Below are positions 42,400 to 51,516 of a stretch of 64,000 bases of DNA, piece by piece; within the stretch, counting starts at the first letter, position 1, and every line of letters starts with the position of its first letter. The stretch spans positions 1-64,000 of the forward strand of contig JAZUCU010000058.1 of assembly GCA_045639325.1 (NCBI GenBank), read 5' to 3'. The position numbers and the translations under genes were made by a program. This stretch comes from RGIG8244 sp045639325. Lineage in GTDB: Bacteria; Verrucomicrobiota; Lentisphaeria; Victivallales; UBA1829. The notes under the pieces are model-generated. The model ran no database searches. It saw only the letters and a program-made list of their open reading frames with translations, and was not told where the DNA came from.

Positions 42400-44018
42400 T
42401 GATGAAGGGGCTGGCATCGTTACCGGAAAAATGGAAGACGGCAGCCGGCTGTCTGGCTGCATTCCTGATTCCATTCTGTTCTATCATGGTGATCCGTATT
42501 CTCATGATGAACGGCGGCGAGATTTCCATTGACGGATTTTATCATGCCGGTATGGGTAAACTCGGCCCTGGCGTTTTTACTGCCAAGCAATTCCCCTGGA
42601 CGGATCTTGCAATCTGGAAGACCACGTTTGCCGATAAGGAATTGTTGTACCATTTTCTTCTCTGGATCATCTTCCGTTTTCAGGAGATGCTTGGAATATC
42701 GACCGGTGTTCCATTCCATTTTGCGGCATCCGTATTCCTTGCCATGGTCTGCGGAGCCTGGGTGTATGCCTTGCGTGCATACAAAGTCCCATTTTCTCTG
42801 ATGTGTGCAGGTGGCTTGTTATTGCCATTTGCCGCACCGAACTGGACGTATCGACTTGTCATGTTGCGTCCTCATGTTTTATCGCTGGCATTTTTTCTGT
42901 TTATCATCGGCTTTATGGCGCGTAAGATGTCATTCAAGTGGCGTTGTGTTGTGGTTGGTGTGACATCATTCCTGTATTGCTGGAGCTACTCCAATCCTCA
43001 CTTTATCGTGCTCCCTGTTTTATTCTTTGCCTTATTCCAATTCAGAAGTGAAGGAAAAAAATTCCTGCTTCTGCCATTGCTTTCTTTTGTTGCCGTCATG
43101 CTTGGATTGATCCTGCACCCGCAGATGCCCAATACATTCAAGATTTGGAAATTGCAGTCCTGGGATGCCTTGTTTGCTCCCATGCTTGCCTCCATGCAGT
43201 CTGCCAGACCGACGGAAATGCTGCCGCCGGGATTGATCTGGTTATCGACTGTTGTTCCGTTGCTGATTCTGGGATTTTATACCCTTTCTCTTCTTATCCG
43301 CCGGATGGAACGGGGCGGCTGGAAATTTGTCGAGCCCGGAGTTTATGCGTTGGCTGTGCTTGCGCTGGGCTTTCTCGGCGGTACATTCCTGGTGATGCGT
43401 TCGATTGAATACGGCGGACCTCTGACCGTGTTATTATTCCTGATTCTGATCTGGCAGGCATTGCGTGATGGTTTGCCATTACCGGGGCAGGGCGGCGGTC
43501 TCCGGCGTGTGACGCTGCTTGTGTTGCTTGTTACCGTGTTGATTTCCGGATTCTCTATGGTGATGTCGGTTGTTGACGGCAGAAAAGGCGTCCGTTACCC
43601 GCCGGAAAAAATGGCGGCATGGATGAAAGAAAATCTTTATAAAGGCGAGGTTGTTGTCAATCTTGACTGGAGTGACTTTGCCCAATTATTTTATGCGTCA
43701 CCGGATCAGTATTATCTGTGGGGGATGGATCCTGTTTTTGCCCAGTATGCCAATCCGAAGAAGGTGAAAATGCTGATTTATACCCGTGATCCCCAGCGGC
43801 GGCCTTTGCATTATGCCTATATTGGCAAAACATTCCGGAGCCGTTATGCGGTGATTTTGTATCCCCGTGTGCCTCATGCCTCTTTCCTTGCCTCTGCGGG
43901 CTGGAAATTGAAGCATGAATTCCGCCGTGACGACGGGCGTCCGGAAGGCTGGGTATTTGCCCTTGACGAACGGGAAGCGATTCAATTGCCCCATACTCTG
44001 ATTCAGTTGCCGAAATAA
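42396..44018 (+). CDS. Polytopic membrane protein, possibly GT-C-type glycosyltransferase
   Basis: 540 residues with about ten predicted hydrophobic helices in the first 390 residues, then a soluble C-terminal part (KMAAWMKENLYKGEVVVNLDWSDFAQLFYASPDQYYLWGMDPVF). An early DGFYHAGMGKL with an acidic residue in the first loop resembles GT-C glycosyltransferases, and the arrangement is also seen in O-antigen or mannosyltransferase families, but no diagnostic motif is certain. The start overlaps the dut stop. A bidirectional terminator follows. The function is not recognised; cell-envelope glycan transfer is inference. Confidence 0.6.
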   Translation: MMMKGLASLPEKWKTAAGCLAAFLIPFCSIMVIRILMMNGGEISIDGFYHAGMGKLGPGVFTAKQFPWTDLAIWKTTFADKELLYHFLLWIIFRFQEMLGISTGVPFHFAASVFLAMVCGAWVYALRAYKVPFSLMCAGGLLLPFAAPNWTYRLVMLRPHVLSLAFFLFIIGFMARKMSFKWRCVVVGVTSFLYCWSYSNPHFIVLPVLFFALFQFRSEGKKFLLLPLLSFVAVMLGLILHPQMPNTFKIWKLQSWDALFAPMLASMQSARPTEMLPPGLIWLSTVVPLLILGFYTLSLLIRRMERGGWKFVEPGVYALAVLALGFLGGTFLVMRSIEYGGPLTVLLFLILIWQALRDGLPLPGQGGGLRRVTLLVLLVTVLISGFSMVMSVVDGRKGVRYPPEKMAAWMKENLYKGEVVVNLDWSDFAQLFYASPDQYYLWGMDPVFAQYANPKKVKMLIYTRDPQRRPLHYAYIGKTFRSRYAVILYPRVPHASFLASAGWKLKHEFRRDDGRPEGWVFALDEREAIQLPHTLIQLPK

Positions 44019-44033
44019 AATAAGAGTATGAAA

Positions 44034-44077
44034 AACGGGATATTCCCTGAATGGAGAATATCCCGTTAATTTTTTTA
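44034..44077. terminator. Bidirectional rho-independent terminator between convergent genes
   Basis: AACGGGATATTC (44034-44045) and its exact complement GAATATCCCGTT (44056-44067) form a 12-bp stem. Plus side: AA then T7. Minus side: T5. It ends both the membrane protein operon and the fucosidase gene. Confidence 0.85.
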
Positions 44078-44092
44078 TCCAGCGTTGATCAA

Positions 44093-45361
44093 TCAGTACT
44101 GAATGTCGGATTGAGCGGGATCGTAGCGGGTGTGTTTGCAATTCGGAATACGCATACCGCCAGTACGATAGATGGAAGGCGTGGAATCACATTCCATTTT
44201 CAAAACCGGGCAGAATGCATTTGCCATAGCTTCGGGGAGGTCGATAACGATCTTGCCGCCATTCTGGACGAAATTCAATTCGCCGAAAGCAGTCGTTGTG
44301 ATGCGTTTGACATTCATTTCCAGACCGGTGAGGATCAACTGTTTACCGGGATAATGCATGATGGTCATGAACATATTGTTTCCGGAAGCCGTAAAGACAC
44401 CGGCACCATCCCAGTCCGTGCGTTCATCTTCGCTGCGGAAATAAGCACTGAGTTTCATGATATTGTTATTGGAGATGGCTTCTTCGCCGCCATTGCGGAG
44501 CCACTCGCCGACCTGACGGATATTTTTAGATGTTTCTTCGGGGACAGAGCCATCACCGCGGGGGCCGACGTTGAGGAGAAGGTTACCTTTGCCGTTGGCG
44601 CAGGTGAGGAGCATTTTTACGATTTCTTTGGGAGACTTCCAATTGTTATCGGAAATGTGATAACCCCAGTGATCGTTCAAAGTCATACATGCTTCCCAGG
44701 GGCGCCAGGGGTTGGGGACGGCGAGATGACCTTCGGGTGTTCCGAAGTCGCCGGGGAGACAGTTTCTGCCGTTGAAGATGACATTGGGGATGATATCGCT
44801 GACCATCTTATTCATTCTTTCTGCCTGCCAACCTTTGGCATCGAAAGGCCACCAGCCATCGTACCACATGATATCGAATGGGGCGAATTTTTCAGCGAGT
44901 TCCTTAATTCTTGCGAGAGTTTTTTCGATAAAGATTTCGTAATCTTTTTCGGATTCGAGAGCGGCGACGGCATCGGGTTGATCGAACCAGTTATTCAAGC
45001 TGTGATAGAGTCCGATTTTGAGCCCGTATTTTCTTGCTGCGTTAACGAATTCTTCGACCAAGTCTCTGCCGCAAACGGCTTTTGCGTTGTAGTTTGTGAG
45101 AGCGGTATCATAAAGGCGGAAACCTTCATGATGCATGGTGGTGAGGACGATATATTTCATACCGCCATCGACGGCGAGCTGACACAATTCTTCGGCATTG
45201 AATTGATCGGGCTTGAATTGTTTTGCGATTTTTTCCATTTCGGCGGGAGAGATCTGTTCGCGGTTCATGACCCATTCGCCGCGGCCGAGCATGCTGTACA
45301 ATCCGAAGTGGATGAACATGCCGTAACGCATATTTGAAAAATCTTCAACTTCTTTTCTCAT
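44093..45361 (-). CDS. Alpha-L-fucosidase, GH29, cytoplasmic
   Basis: 422 residues releasing L-fucose from imported glycans by retention. There is no signal peptide. Motifs: RYGMFIHFGLYSMLGRGEWVMN near the N-terminus, YIVLTTMHHEGFRLYDT, GLKIGLYHSLNNWF and FDIMWYDGWWPF, where the Asp is the GH29 nucleophile, then GNLLLNVGPRGDG. The C-terminal domain (about residues 340-422) is a small beta-sandwich. It has its own promoter and stands alone between two terminators. Consistent with fucosylated mucin or milk glycan use. Confidence 0.92.
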   Translation of the reverse strand: MRKEVEDFSNMRYGMFIHFGLYSMLGRGEWVMNREQISPAEMEKIAKQFKPDQFNAEELCQLAVDGGMKYIVLTTMHHEGFRLYDTALTNYNAKAVCGRDLVEEFVNAARKYGLKIGLYHSLNNWFDQPDAVAALESEKDYEIFIEKTLARIKELAEKFAPFDIMWYDGWWPFDAKGWQAERMNKMVSDIIPNVIFNGRNCLPGDFGTPEGHLAVPNPWRPWEACMTLNDHWGYHISDNNWKSPKEIVKMLLTCANGKGNLLLNVGPRGDGSVPEETSKNIRQVGEWLRNGGEEAISNNNIMKLSAYFRSEDERTDWDGAGVFTASGNNMFMTIMHYPGKQLILTGLEMNVKRITTTAFGELNFVQNGGKIVIDLPEAMANAFCPVLKMECDSTPSIYRTGGMRIPNCKHTRYDPAQSDIQY

Positions 45362-45396
45362 AATCTGTACCTTTGTTTGTTTATAGTTTTGAACAT

Positions 45397-45424
45397 ACTA
45401 TACACGCACTTTTATAAATTACAA
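45397..45424 (-). promoter_or_regulatory. Promoter of the fucosidase gene
   Basis: Minus-strand TTGTAA (45424-45419) and TATAGT (45402-45397) separated by 16 bases, some 35 bases before the ATG. Confidence 0.5.
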
Positions 45425-45492
45425 TGGTGTACGACAAGAAAAATCACCCGCAGAGAACAGAAAAACACAAAAAATAGAAAACTGTCTGTTGC

Positions 45493-45531
45493 AAAAAAGC
45501 TTTCCGTTGATAATGTGGTATCAACGGAAAG
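45493..45531 (-). terminator. Terminator of the glycyl radical enzyme operon
   Basis: A 13-bp perfect stem (CTTTCCGTTGATA with its complement) and six-base loop, followed on the minus strand by T6. It ends the operon downstream of the 906-residue gene. Confidence 0.85.
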
Positions 45532-45553
45532 AATGACAAGATGTTGATCCCCG

Positions 45554-48274
45554 TTATTTTTTTTCAATAATGAGGATTTCCGCATTTTCGGGCGGGATCA
45601 CGATCTGTTTGTTTTTGATTTTTGAATAGAATGCACTGGCTTTCTGATGCTTTTTCAAATTCAATGTAATCTTTTTTGACTTGGCATTTTCATTGAATAG
45701 CAAAATAATTTTGCTCCCGTTCCATTCAAGACCGAGCAGATCCGGATATTTCATGTTCATGACTTCCGGGCAGACATCGGTACGTTTTCCTTTTTCAAAA
45801 AAATCTTCCAATTCTGCAATCGCACGTGTCGCTTCCCCAATATAATATCCGATACCACCGCAGAATTCCGTATAAGCAGAAATATCAACGCCGACCCGAT
45901 AAGTGGCAATCAAACGCAGAATAATGCCTTTCCAACGGGATGGGACAAAATAGCCATCGGGGTTGCCATCCATGGCGTTGCCGGGTCCGAATGTGCTGGG
46001 TTCGGTGAATACCTGCGCGATCATGCCCCGATAATCAGGTTTCAAATCTGCAACATATTTATCCTGTTCTTCCTGATTTTCTCTGTTTATAGCATATTTT
46101 GCCGGATGACCGAGGAAAAGGTAATCAAAAGGACCTTCAGAGGTCGAAAAATAGGATTTCATATGACTCTGAGTGTAGAACATCATTTTGAATCCCAGCT
46201 TTTTACAAATGTCATGAATGACGGCATGGATACGACGGTTCTGTTGAGAACGGAACTGTTCCCATTTTCTATAATATTTATCCTTGATTTCCTGTGGTGA
46301 CGGAGTGGAGGCAAGATTCTGTTGTTTTCCGAATTGATTGCGGCAACGGTTACAGAAACAATAGGAGCCATTACCGGGAATATTACCGGCAGAACGCCAG
46401 ACTTCTTCTTCATAATCGAAAAAGATTCCGACCGGTTTATATGCTGTTTGGATATCATGCTGCAGTCCTTTTTTTACCATATTCCTAAAAAAAATTCTAC
46501 CTTCCGGAACATCTAACATATAAGAAGGACAATACATTGTTCCAATTACAGGATGTGTCCCCCATTGGATGGTTGCTTTTGTCGGAAAATATTTTGCCTG
46601 TGCATCCGGATTTTTTTTATGTTGTTCATGCATATCTGTATAACTGTACATAAACAGCGAATGTAACGGGAAATTATTATTTGTCCAGATATAGCGTTTG
46701 ATGCCGGTTTTATCATAGGCTTTGTGCAGACATTTGTCCAAATATTCATAACCCGGGAAATATTTTGCCCCAAGTACTGTGTTTACACCCGTTTTTGCAG
46801 CCTGTTCAACGAGAGCTGTCAGAACATCTTCCGGGAAAGTTGAGTAGCCGGAAAGAGGGACTCCTACGTAAGTCTGGATCATGATTTTTTGCGGTTGTCT
46901 GCCATTGACCGGAGGGTAAAAGCGGACAGGAATCGTTTTGAGTATTTCAGAGAAACGCCCCGGGGCAAGACGGGCAAAACGGACGGCAGCGGTTTTATTT
47001 ACTTTTGCATCGGCAGATACATGCAGGGGGATTCTAGCTTCCGGATATTGATTGTTGTTTGGGTATTTTGCCAGTTGAGCGGGAGTCCAGGACAGCAAAT
47101 ATTTCTGATAGATACCGTTTTCAATTTTTACGGATCCGCACTGCTGTATTCCGGGTTCCTGATTCAATACATAACGGGCTTTTTTCTGTTTTGTATTCAT
47201 CAGGGATACTCCGTCCGGCAGATACAATTCCACGTACAATGTTTTTTTATAATCACGCTCCATGGGATCGGGTGCTAATTTCAATTTCAGAAGCTGTGTG
47301 GAACCTGCAGGAAGCAGCCATTCTTTCTGTCTGCGGTGTACCATACTTTCTTTTGCGTAATAATCCCGATTCCAGAGGATCACCGTACGGAAATAACTCA
47401 TTGCTTTTTTGTTGCGGGGGACAACTTTTCCTGTTTTATCGACTTGGACTTCCTGCCATGCACTGTCATCGAATTTTATAGATGCGCTGTTGCCGGAAAC
47501 GTTGGCAGGAGCTTCTTTCCATGCTCCGTTACACAGGGCATATTCCGGCGGAGTTTTCAGTTTGAAATATGGATTTTTTCCGGTGGGACGCAATGCGACT
47601 TCCATGACATTGAGTCCATCGCCGACTTTTAATTCTTTTACCGTTTTTCCGTTGATTTTGACCGTCCCCTCTGCATCATGGAAGGAGAATTTGAATGGAA
47701 GAATGGTATTCTGCGGTGCTTCCTTTTGAAGAATTCGACCGTCATTGTCTGCCGGATCATAAGTCATGGAAATATCATCCAATACTGCATATCCGCCACC
47801 CGTAAATTGGAAGCCGGGACGTACGCTGTTCATATAGGAAAAATCGACCTTGAATTTCCAGGAATAAAGTTTCCAATCTTTGGTCAATGTCTTGAAATCC
47901 TGTCCCCAGATACACCGTTTCCACATACTGCCGGAGTATCCGGATACCAGATAGGTAATTTTTCCCTGACCTTTTGCCCAGACTTTGATCGTGTACGTAT
48001 CACCGTAACGGACAGGTGTCGGAAAATCATGTCTGATCCAAAGTGCATTCAAAGGAGCACCTTTTGCCATAATGTATTTTCCGCCATATTGTCCGGAACG
48101 TTTTTCTGTACTAAGCTGTAATTCTCCGCCTGTCACATTATATTTTTCAGGGCGTCCGTCTTTGATGGCTTCAAAACCGGTATCGCCCACCGCGATTTCT
48201 ATGGGGGTTGAATAGAGAGAAAATGCTGAGACTGCAAACCATGTCAATATGAATCGTAAACAAAATTTTTTCAT
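45554..48274 (-). CDS. Large secreted protein with N-terminal CBM-like and TIM-barrel-like regions
   Basis: 906 residues, signal peptide cleaved near SAFSLYS. Residues of about 30-180 look like a CBM4/9-type beta-sandwich (YGDTYTIKVWAKGQGKITYLVSG, SVRPGFQFTGGGYAVLDDISMTYD). The middle is beta-rich, and residues of about 480-830 look like a GH-type barrel: MIQTYVGVPLSGY, CPSYMLDVPEGRIFFRNMVKKG, VGIFFDYEEEVWR, a CFCNRCRNQFG cysteine motif like that in DUF4838 proteins, and MFYTQSHMKSYF. The C-terminus is a short beta-domain. Probably an uncharacterised glycosidase; catalytic residues cannot be assigned. It is the last gene of an operon with a prepilin-like protein and a glycyl radical enzyme. 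Confidence 0.65.
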   Translation of the reverse strand: MKKFCLRFILTWFAVSAFSLYSTPIEIAVGDTGFEAIKDGRPEKYNVTGGELQLSTEKRSGQYGGKYIMAKGAPLNALWIRHDFPTPVRYGDTYTIKVWAKGQGKITYLVSGYSGSMWKRCIWGQDFKTLTKDWKLYSWKFKVDFSYMNSVRPGFQFTGGGYAVLDDISMTYDPADNDGRILQKEAPQNTILPFKFSFHDAEGTVKINGKTVKELKVGDGLNVMEVALRPTGKNPYFKLKTPPEYALCNGAWKEAPANVSGNSASIKFDDSAWQEVQVDKTGKVVPRNKKAMSYFRTVILWNRDYYAKESMVHRRQKEWLLPAGSTQLLKLKLAPDPMERDYKKTLYVELYLPDGVSLMNTKQKKARYVLNQEPGIQQCGSVKIENGIYQKYLLSWTPAQLAKYPNNNQYPEARIPLHVSADAKVNKTAAVRFARLAPGRFSEILKTIPVRFYPPVNGRQPQKIMIQTYVGVPLSGYSTFPEDVLTALVEQAAKTGVNTVLGAKYFPGYEYLDKCLHKAYDKTGIKRYIWTNNNFPLHSLFMYSYTDMHEQHKKNPDAQAKYFPTKATIQWGTHPVIGTMYCPSYMLDVPEGRIFFRNMVKKGLQHDIQTAYKPVGIFFDYEEEVWRSAGNIPGNGSYCFCNRCRNQFGKQQNLASTPSPQEIKDKYYRKWEQFRSQQNRRIHAVIHDICKKLGFKMMFYTQSHMKSYFSTSEGPFDYLFLGHPAKYAINRENQEEQDKYVADLKPDYRGMIAQVFTEPSTFGPGNAMDGNPDGYFVPSRWKGIILRLIATYRVGVDISAYTEFCGGIGYYIGEATRAIAELEDFFEKGKRTDVCPEVMNMKYPDLLGLEWNGSKIILLFNENAKSKKITLNLKKHQKASAFYSKIKNKQIVIPPENAEILIIEKK

Positions 48275-48353
48275 ATTTCGATATCCTTTCTGATTTTCTG
48301 TTTGTTTATCTTATTGTTCCTTTATAGTTGAATAATGCTTTCTGGATAAAACA

Positions 48354-49115
48354 TCAGGGCGTTTGAGGACTTTGAATGTTGTCCAGATTCCAGGGGATAC
48401 AGGTCGGCATGATGTACCCCTTTTTATCGTAGACGGAATAACCGAAGTAATAGGCTGATTTTGAACTCACATTTCCCGCAACGGCAACCATGTTTGCGCG
48501 AAGTTTTGTCGCACGCCAGTTTGCACGCCACCAGGAATCACTGAATGCATTATCCGCTCCGTTATTATTTGGATGACGCAATGCGATTGCCGATGGTGCT
48601 GCTACGTTGTAAGATCCACTGGTATTATAAGCCTCCGTGAATAACAGGCGGTTGGCAGGATGGCGTACATTGGAGATTTTAACAAGGTATTGTGAGTAAG
48701 CGGATGGCAGACATAAATATGCGTTCATTGCATAGGATGGTCTGGTATTGAGCAAATCTTTTTTTGCCATGATGGAACCGGGACAGTAAAAAGCATCCGC
48801 ATGTAAGCCCAGGTAAGCGGGATACCCTTTGATTTCTTTTCCTCTGGAGACGTAGGGATAAATACGATTCACCCATGATTCATACGTCCCATTATACATT
48901 GCCCACAAAATCGGGAAATAATCCTGATTATCGTTTGTATAAACGGAGGTGATTAACCCTAATTGTTTTAGATTGTTCGTACATGCCGTTTCTTTTGCTT
49001 TTCCTTTCACTGATCCCAACGCAGGGAATAACATGGCAGCCAGAATAGCGATAATGGCGATTACTACAAGCAGTTCGATCAAGGTAAAAAGGTTCCGGTT
49101 ATATGTTTTGTTCAT
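48354..49115 (-). CDS. Prepilin-type N-terminal cleavage/methylation protein
   Basis: 253-residue pilin-like protein. The N-terminus MNKTYNRNL precedes the FTLIELLVVIAIIAILA prepilin helix; the residue at -1 is Leu instead of Gly. The soluble part shows ACTNNLKQLGLITSVYTNDNQDYFP, YPAYLGLHADAFYCPGS and MNAYLCLPS, the DUF1559-like pattern, but the final H-X9-DG motif is not obvious (ANMVAVAGNVSS occupies its place). It lies between the glycyl radical enzyme and the 906-residue secreted protein. Confidence 0.85.
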   Translation of the reverse strand: MNKTYNRNLFTLIELLVVIAIIAILAAMLFPALGSVKGKAKETACTNNLKQLGLITSVYTNDNQDYFPILWAMYNGTYESWVNRIYPYVSRGKEIKGYPAYLGLHADAFYCPGSIMAKKDLLNTRPSYAMNAYLCLPSAYSQYLVKISNVRHPANRLLFTEAYNTSGSYNVAAPSAIALRHPNNNGADNAFSDSWWRANWRATKLRANMVAVAGNVSSKSAYYFGYSVYDKKGYIMPTCIPWNLDNIQSPQTP

Positions 49116-49182
49116 TTTGTTGCCCTTTCTGTAATATTTTTTGTTTTTTTTGAAAATGTTGCCAACTAATTCCGGTAAAAGA

Positions 49183-51414
49183 TCAATAATTTTTACGGTT
49201 GATCACCTCCTGTTGCCATTCTTTATTGAGCGATGTGAATTTTGCTGAAAATCCACACAGCCGGATCAGTAAATGTTCATATCTTTCCGGATGTTTCTGG
49301 GCATCCAGCAATTCCTCCTTATTGGAACAATTCAACTGAAGCAACTGCAGTTTCAATGCTCCGAATGTGCGGATAAGTGCGGGGATGGTATCCGGTTGGA
49401 TCAAACTTTTATCCAGCAGAAGATTGACCACGGAATTTCCAGCGATCTTTGTGAAATCCAACGAGGAAAGACACTGCAGAACGGTTGTGATGCTCTCTTT
49501 ATTCCGGAAATGAGACGGATTCAGACTTTGCGACAGAATATCGCCATTGAATCTGCCATCGGGAGTCGCCAACGTAGTTTCTCCCCAATAACGGAATTCC
49601 CGGTAGACCCAGATGCCGAACTGATATGCGCCGCCCCGGGCATTCTTCAAATCTCTGGTATTATTATAAAGATGTTCTATAATATTACGGACAAGAGTTA
49701 CTGTTTCCGGTTTTCCATCACCCCAATGAGGAGCTTTCAAAACTTCCTGCCGTAAATATTCCCGCTCTTCCCAATTTGCGCGGACTGCATCCAGTAATTC
49801 TTTTACGGTGCAGATCTTCCGCACAAAACAAAGATCATTGATAGCCAGAAGTGAATCGGCAAAATTTCCAAGAAAACACAATGAGACGGTATGGGGATTG
49901 TACCGTTGTCCGCCGGCAGTGAAATCCAATTTATTTTCAAGGCAGTCAGCCATACATGCAGAATAGAATGGGGTTGGAGCTGCAATGCTCCGGAGTCTGC
50001 CATATTCTTCCAATTGCATCATACTGCGCAGGGAGCTTAATACGTTATGCATAATGCGCTGGTATACGGTTTCAAAATCTTCGGCATCATCGATTTTCTG
50101 ATAATTTAAACCTGCTTTCCGGAGCAATTCCTGTTTATCGTAAATGGTTGCCTCCAGAATGCGGATGAGATTGAAATAGTTGCCACCAAAATTGTTTTCA
50201 CAACTGTCAACGACGATATCCCAACATCCGGTACAGCAGTAATTCCGGGCATCTTCCAATGTCTTTCCGTCATTGACCAGTGCCGGGATCAAACTGTCAT
50301 CATTGACGAAAGTATAGGCGGCATGACCGGCGGCGATATCATCTGCGATCAGTTGTAAATATTCCTGTGGTGAATTTGCAGAAAAACGGCAATGGAATTT
50401 CGGATATACCGCCCCGAGCTCCCGGTATGCTTTCAGAAAAAGACGGGTGAGTTCATTAAAAACAGGTGTTCCCTGTGCATCACAACCGCCGATGGTGATA
50501 CCTGTTTCCATTTCATGATCGCCGTAACTGGAAACTGATTTTTCATGATCATAAAGCATATCGGCGTGAAGCATGAAGCGGCAGATCAGATCGTATGCTT
50601 CATCTTCTGTGAGACGTCCTGCTGTCAGATCCGCGCGATAAAGATCAATGAGATAACAATCCGGTCTGCCCCAGGAATTGGTTGCCAATCCATCCATTTC
50701 TCCGAATATTTCCCGGGCAAAACCGATGGTTGTGAGCCCTTCATAAAATGTCTTCGGTGGTTCCCATGGGATCCGTTCCGCTGTATCCGCGATTCGTTTC
50801 AGATTTTTGATTTCCAGTGGATCCTGTGTGTTCTGTAAACGTTCCTTTGCCTGTTCTGCAATTTGCTTGAGAATGGAGTGGACTGCATCAAAACCGCAGA
50901 TCGCAGTTTGAATAAATTCCTGTTCTGTCTCTGTTTTGCAATCCGGGAGGATGGAACAGGCTTTTTCGTAATAAAATTGTAAGCCGTGTTTCAGCAGATT
51001 AGAGATGGGGACGTTGTCGTGTGCACAGTCAAAATACATTGTGCCACAAAGAAAGAGATCCAATTCCCGTTGTGCGCAGAACCGTTGATTGACATCTTTA
51101 TCATAATTTTCAATCATCGGAAGATTATGGAGCAGCAGCCAGCGTCCTATATTGGAAACATTCCATCCTCCATTTCCGCCCAGATCATGATAGAAAGGAG
51201 AATGATGAAAAAGCAGTGCATGGAAATCTTTTGCATTGAGTTCGTATGTTTTTCGCCTCAATTCATAAACCGATGCATCAGGATGTTCTGCAACATAGGT
51301 ATTCATTTCCGCCTGATTTTTTTCCAGACGCCTCAAACGTTGTTGATCAATGGAACGCTGCCCGCCATTTTCTCCATAATATTCTCTTAATTCCTTTTGC
51401 AGAGCTGTAAACAT
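49183..51414 (-). CDS. Glycyl radical enzyme of the pyruvate formate-lyase family, substrate unknown
   Basis: 743 residues from the ATG at 51414, which has AAGGA upstream (a longer reading to 51471 crosses the promoter). The family is clear from KTFYEGLTTIGFAREIF-type barrel segments, the active-site loop YCCTGCWDIVV (Cys thiyl position) and the C-terminal radical motif RLCGFSAKF, where Gly is about residue 721. The acid after the cysteine is Asp (GCWD) rather than the GCVE common in dehydratases and lyases, so a different substrate is likely. No activating radical-SAM enzyme is next to it, so activation must come from elsewhere. Divergent from an AraC regulator. Confidence 0.85.
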   Translation of the reverse strand: MFTALQKELREYYGENGGQRSIDQQRLRRLEKNQAEMNTYVAEHPDASVYELRRKTYELNAKDFHALLFHHSPFYHDLGGNGGWNVSNIGRWLLLHNLPMIENYDKDVNQRFCAQRELDLFLCGTMYFDCAHDNVPISNLLKHGLQFYYEKACSILPDCKTETEQEFIQTAICGFDAVHSILKQIAEQAKERLQNTQDPLEIKNLKRIADTAERIPWEPPKTFYEGLTTIGFAREIFGEMDGLATNSWGRPDCYLIDLYRADLTAGRLTEDEAYDLICRFMLHADMLYDHEKSVSSYGDHEMETGITIGGCDAQGTPVFNELTRLFLKAYRELGAVYPKFHCRFSANSPQEYLQLIADDIAAGHAAYTFVNDDSLIPALVNDGKTLEDARNYCCTGCWDIVVDSCENNFGGNYFNLIRILEATIYDKQELLRKAGLNYQKIDDAEDFETVYQRIMHNVLSSLRSMMQLEEYGRLRSIAAPTPFYSACMADCLENKLDFTAGGQRYNPHTVSLCFLGNFADSLLAINDLCFVRKICTVKELLDAVRANWEEREYLRQEVLKAPHWGDGKPETVTLVRNIIEHLYNNTRDLKNARGGAYQFGIWVYREFRYWGETTLATPDGRFNGDILSQSLNPSHFRNKESITTVLQCLSSLDFTKIAGNSVVNLLLDKSLIQPDTIPALIRTFGALKLQLLQLNCSNKEELLDAQKHPERYEHLLIRLCGFSAKFTSLNKEWQQEVINRKNY

Positions 51415-51457
51415 TTTTTTTATTGTCCTTTCTTGTAATTTTTTGTTTTCATGGTAT

Positions 51458-51486
51458 ATTATAATGTACAAAATGGAAAAAGAAAA
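51458..51486 (-). promoter_or_regulatory. Candidate promoter of the glycyl radical enzyme operon
   Basis: Minus-strand TATAAT (51463-51458), a perfect -10 box, but the -35 (TTTTCT, 17 bases upstream) is poor, as expected for an activator-dependent promoter. The divergent AraC gene starts next to it. Confidence 0.4.
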
Positions 51487-51516
51487 TGCAATTTTTTGAT
51501 AAAAGGATGTAGTATT

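Noticed and set aside
40939..42474. 511-residue open frame on the minus strand across the NahK, epimerase and dut genes
   Set aside because: It spans three well-supported plus-strand genes, has no family resemblance or ribosome site, and arises from the strong codon bias of this operon.
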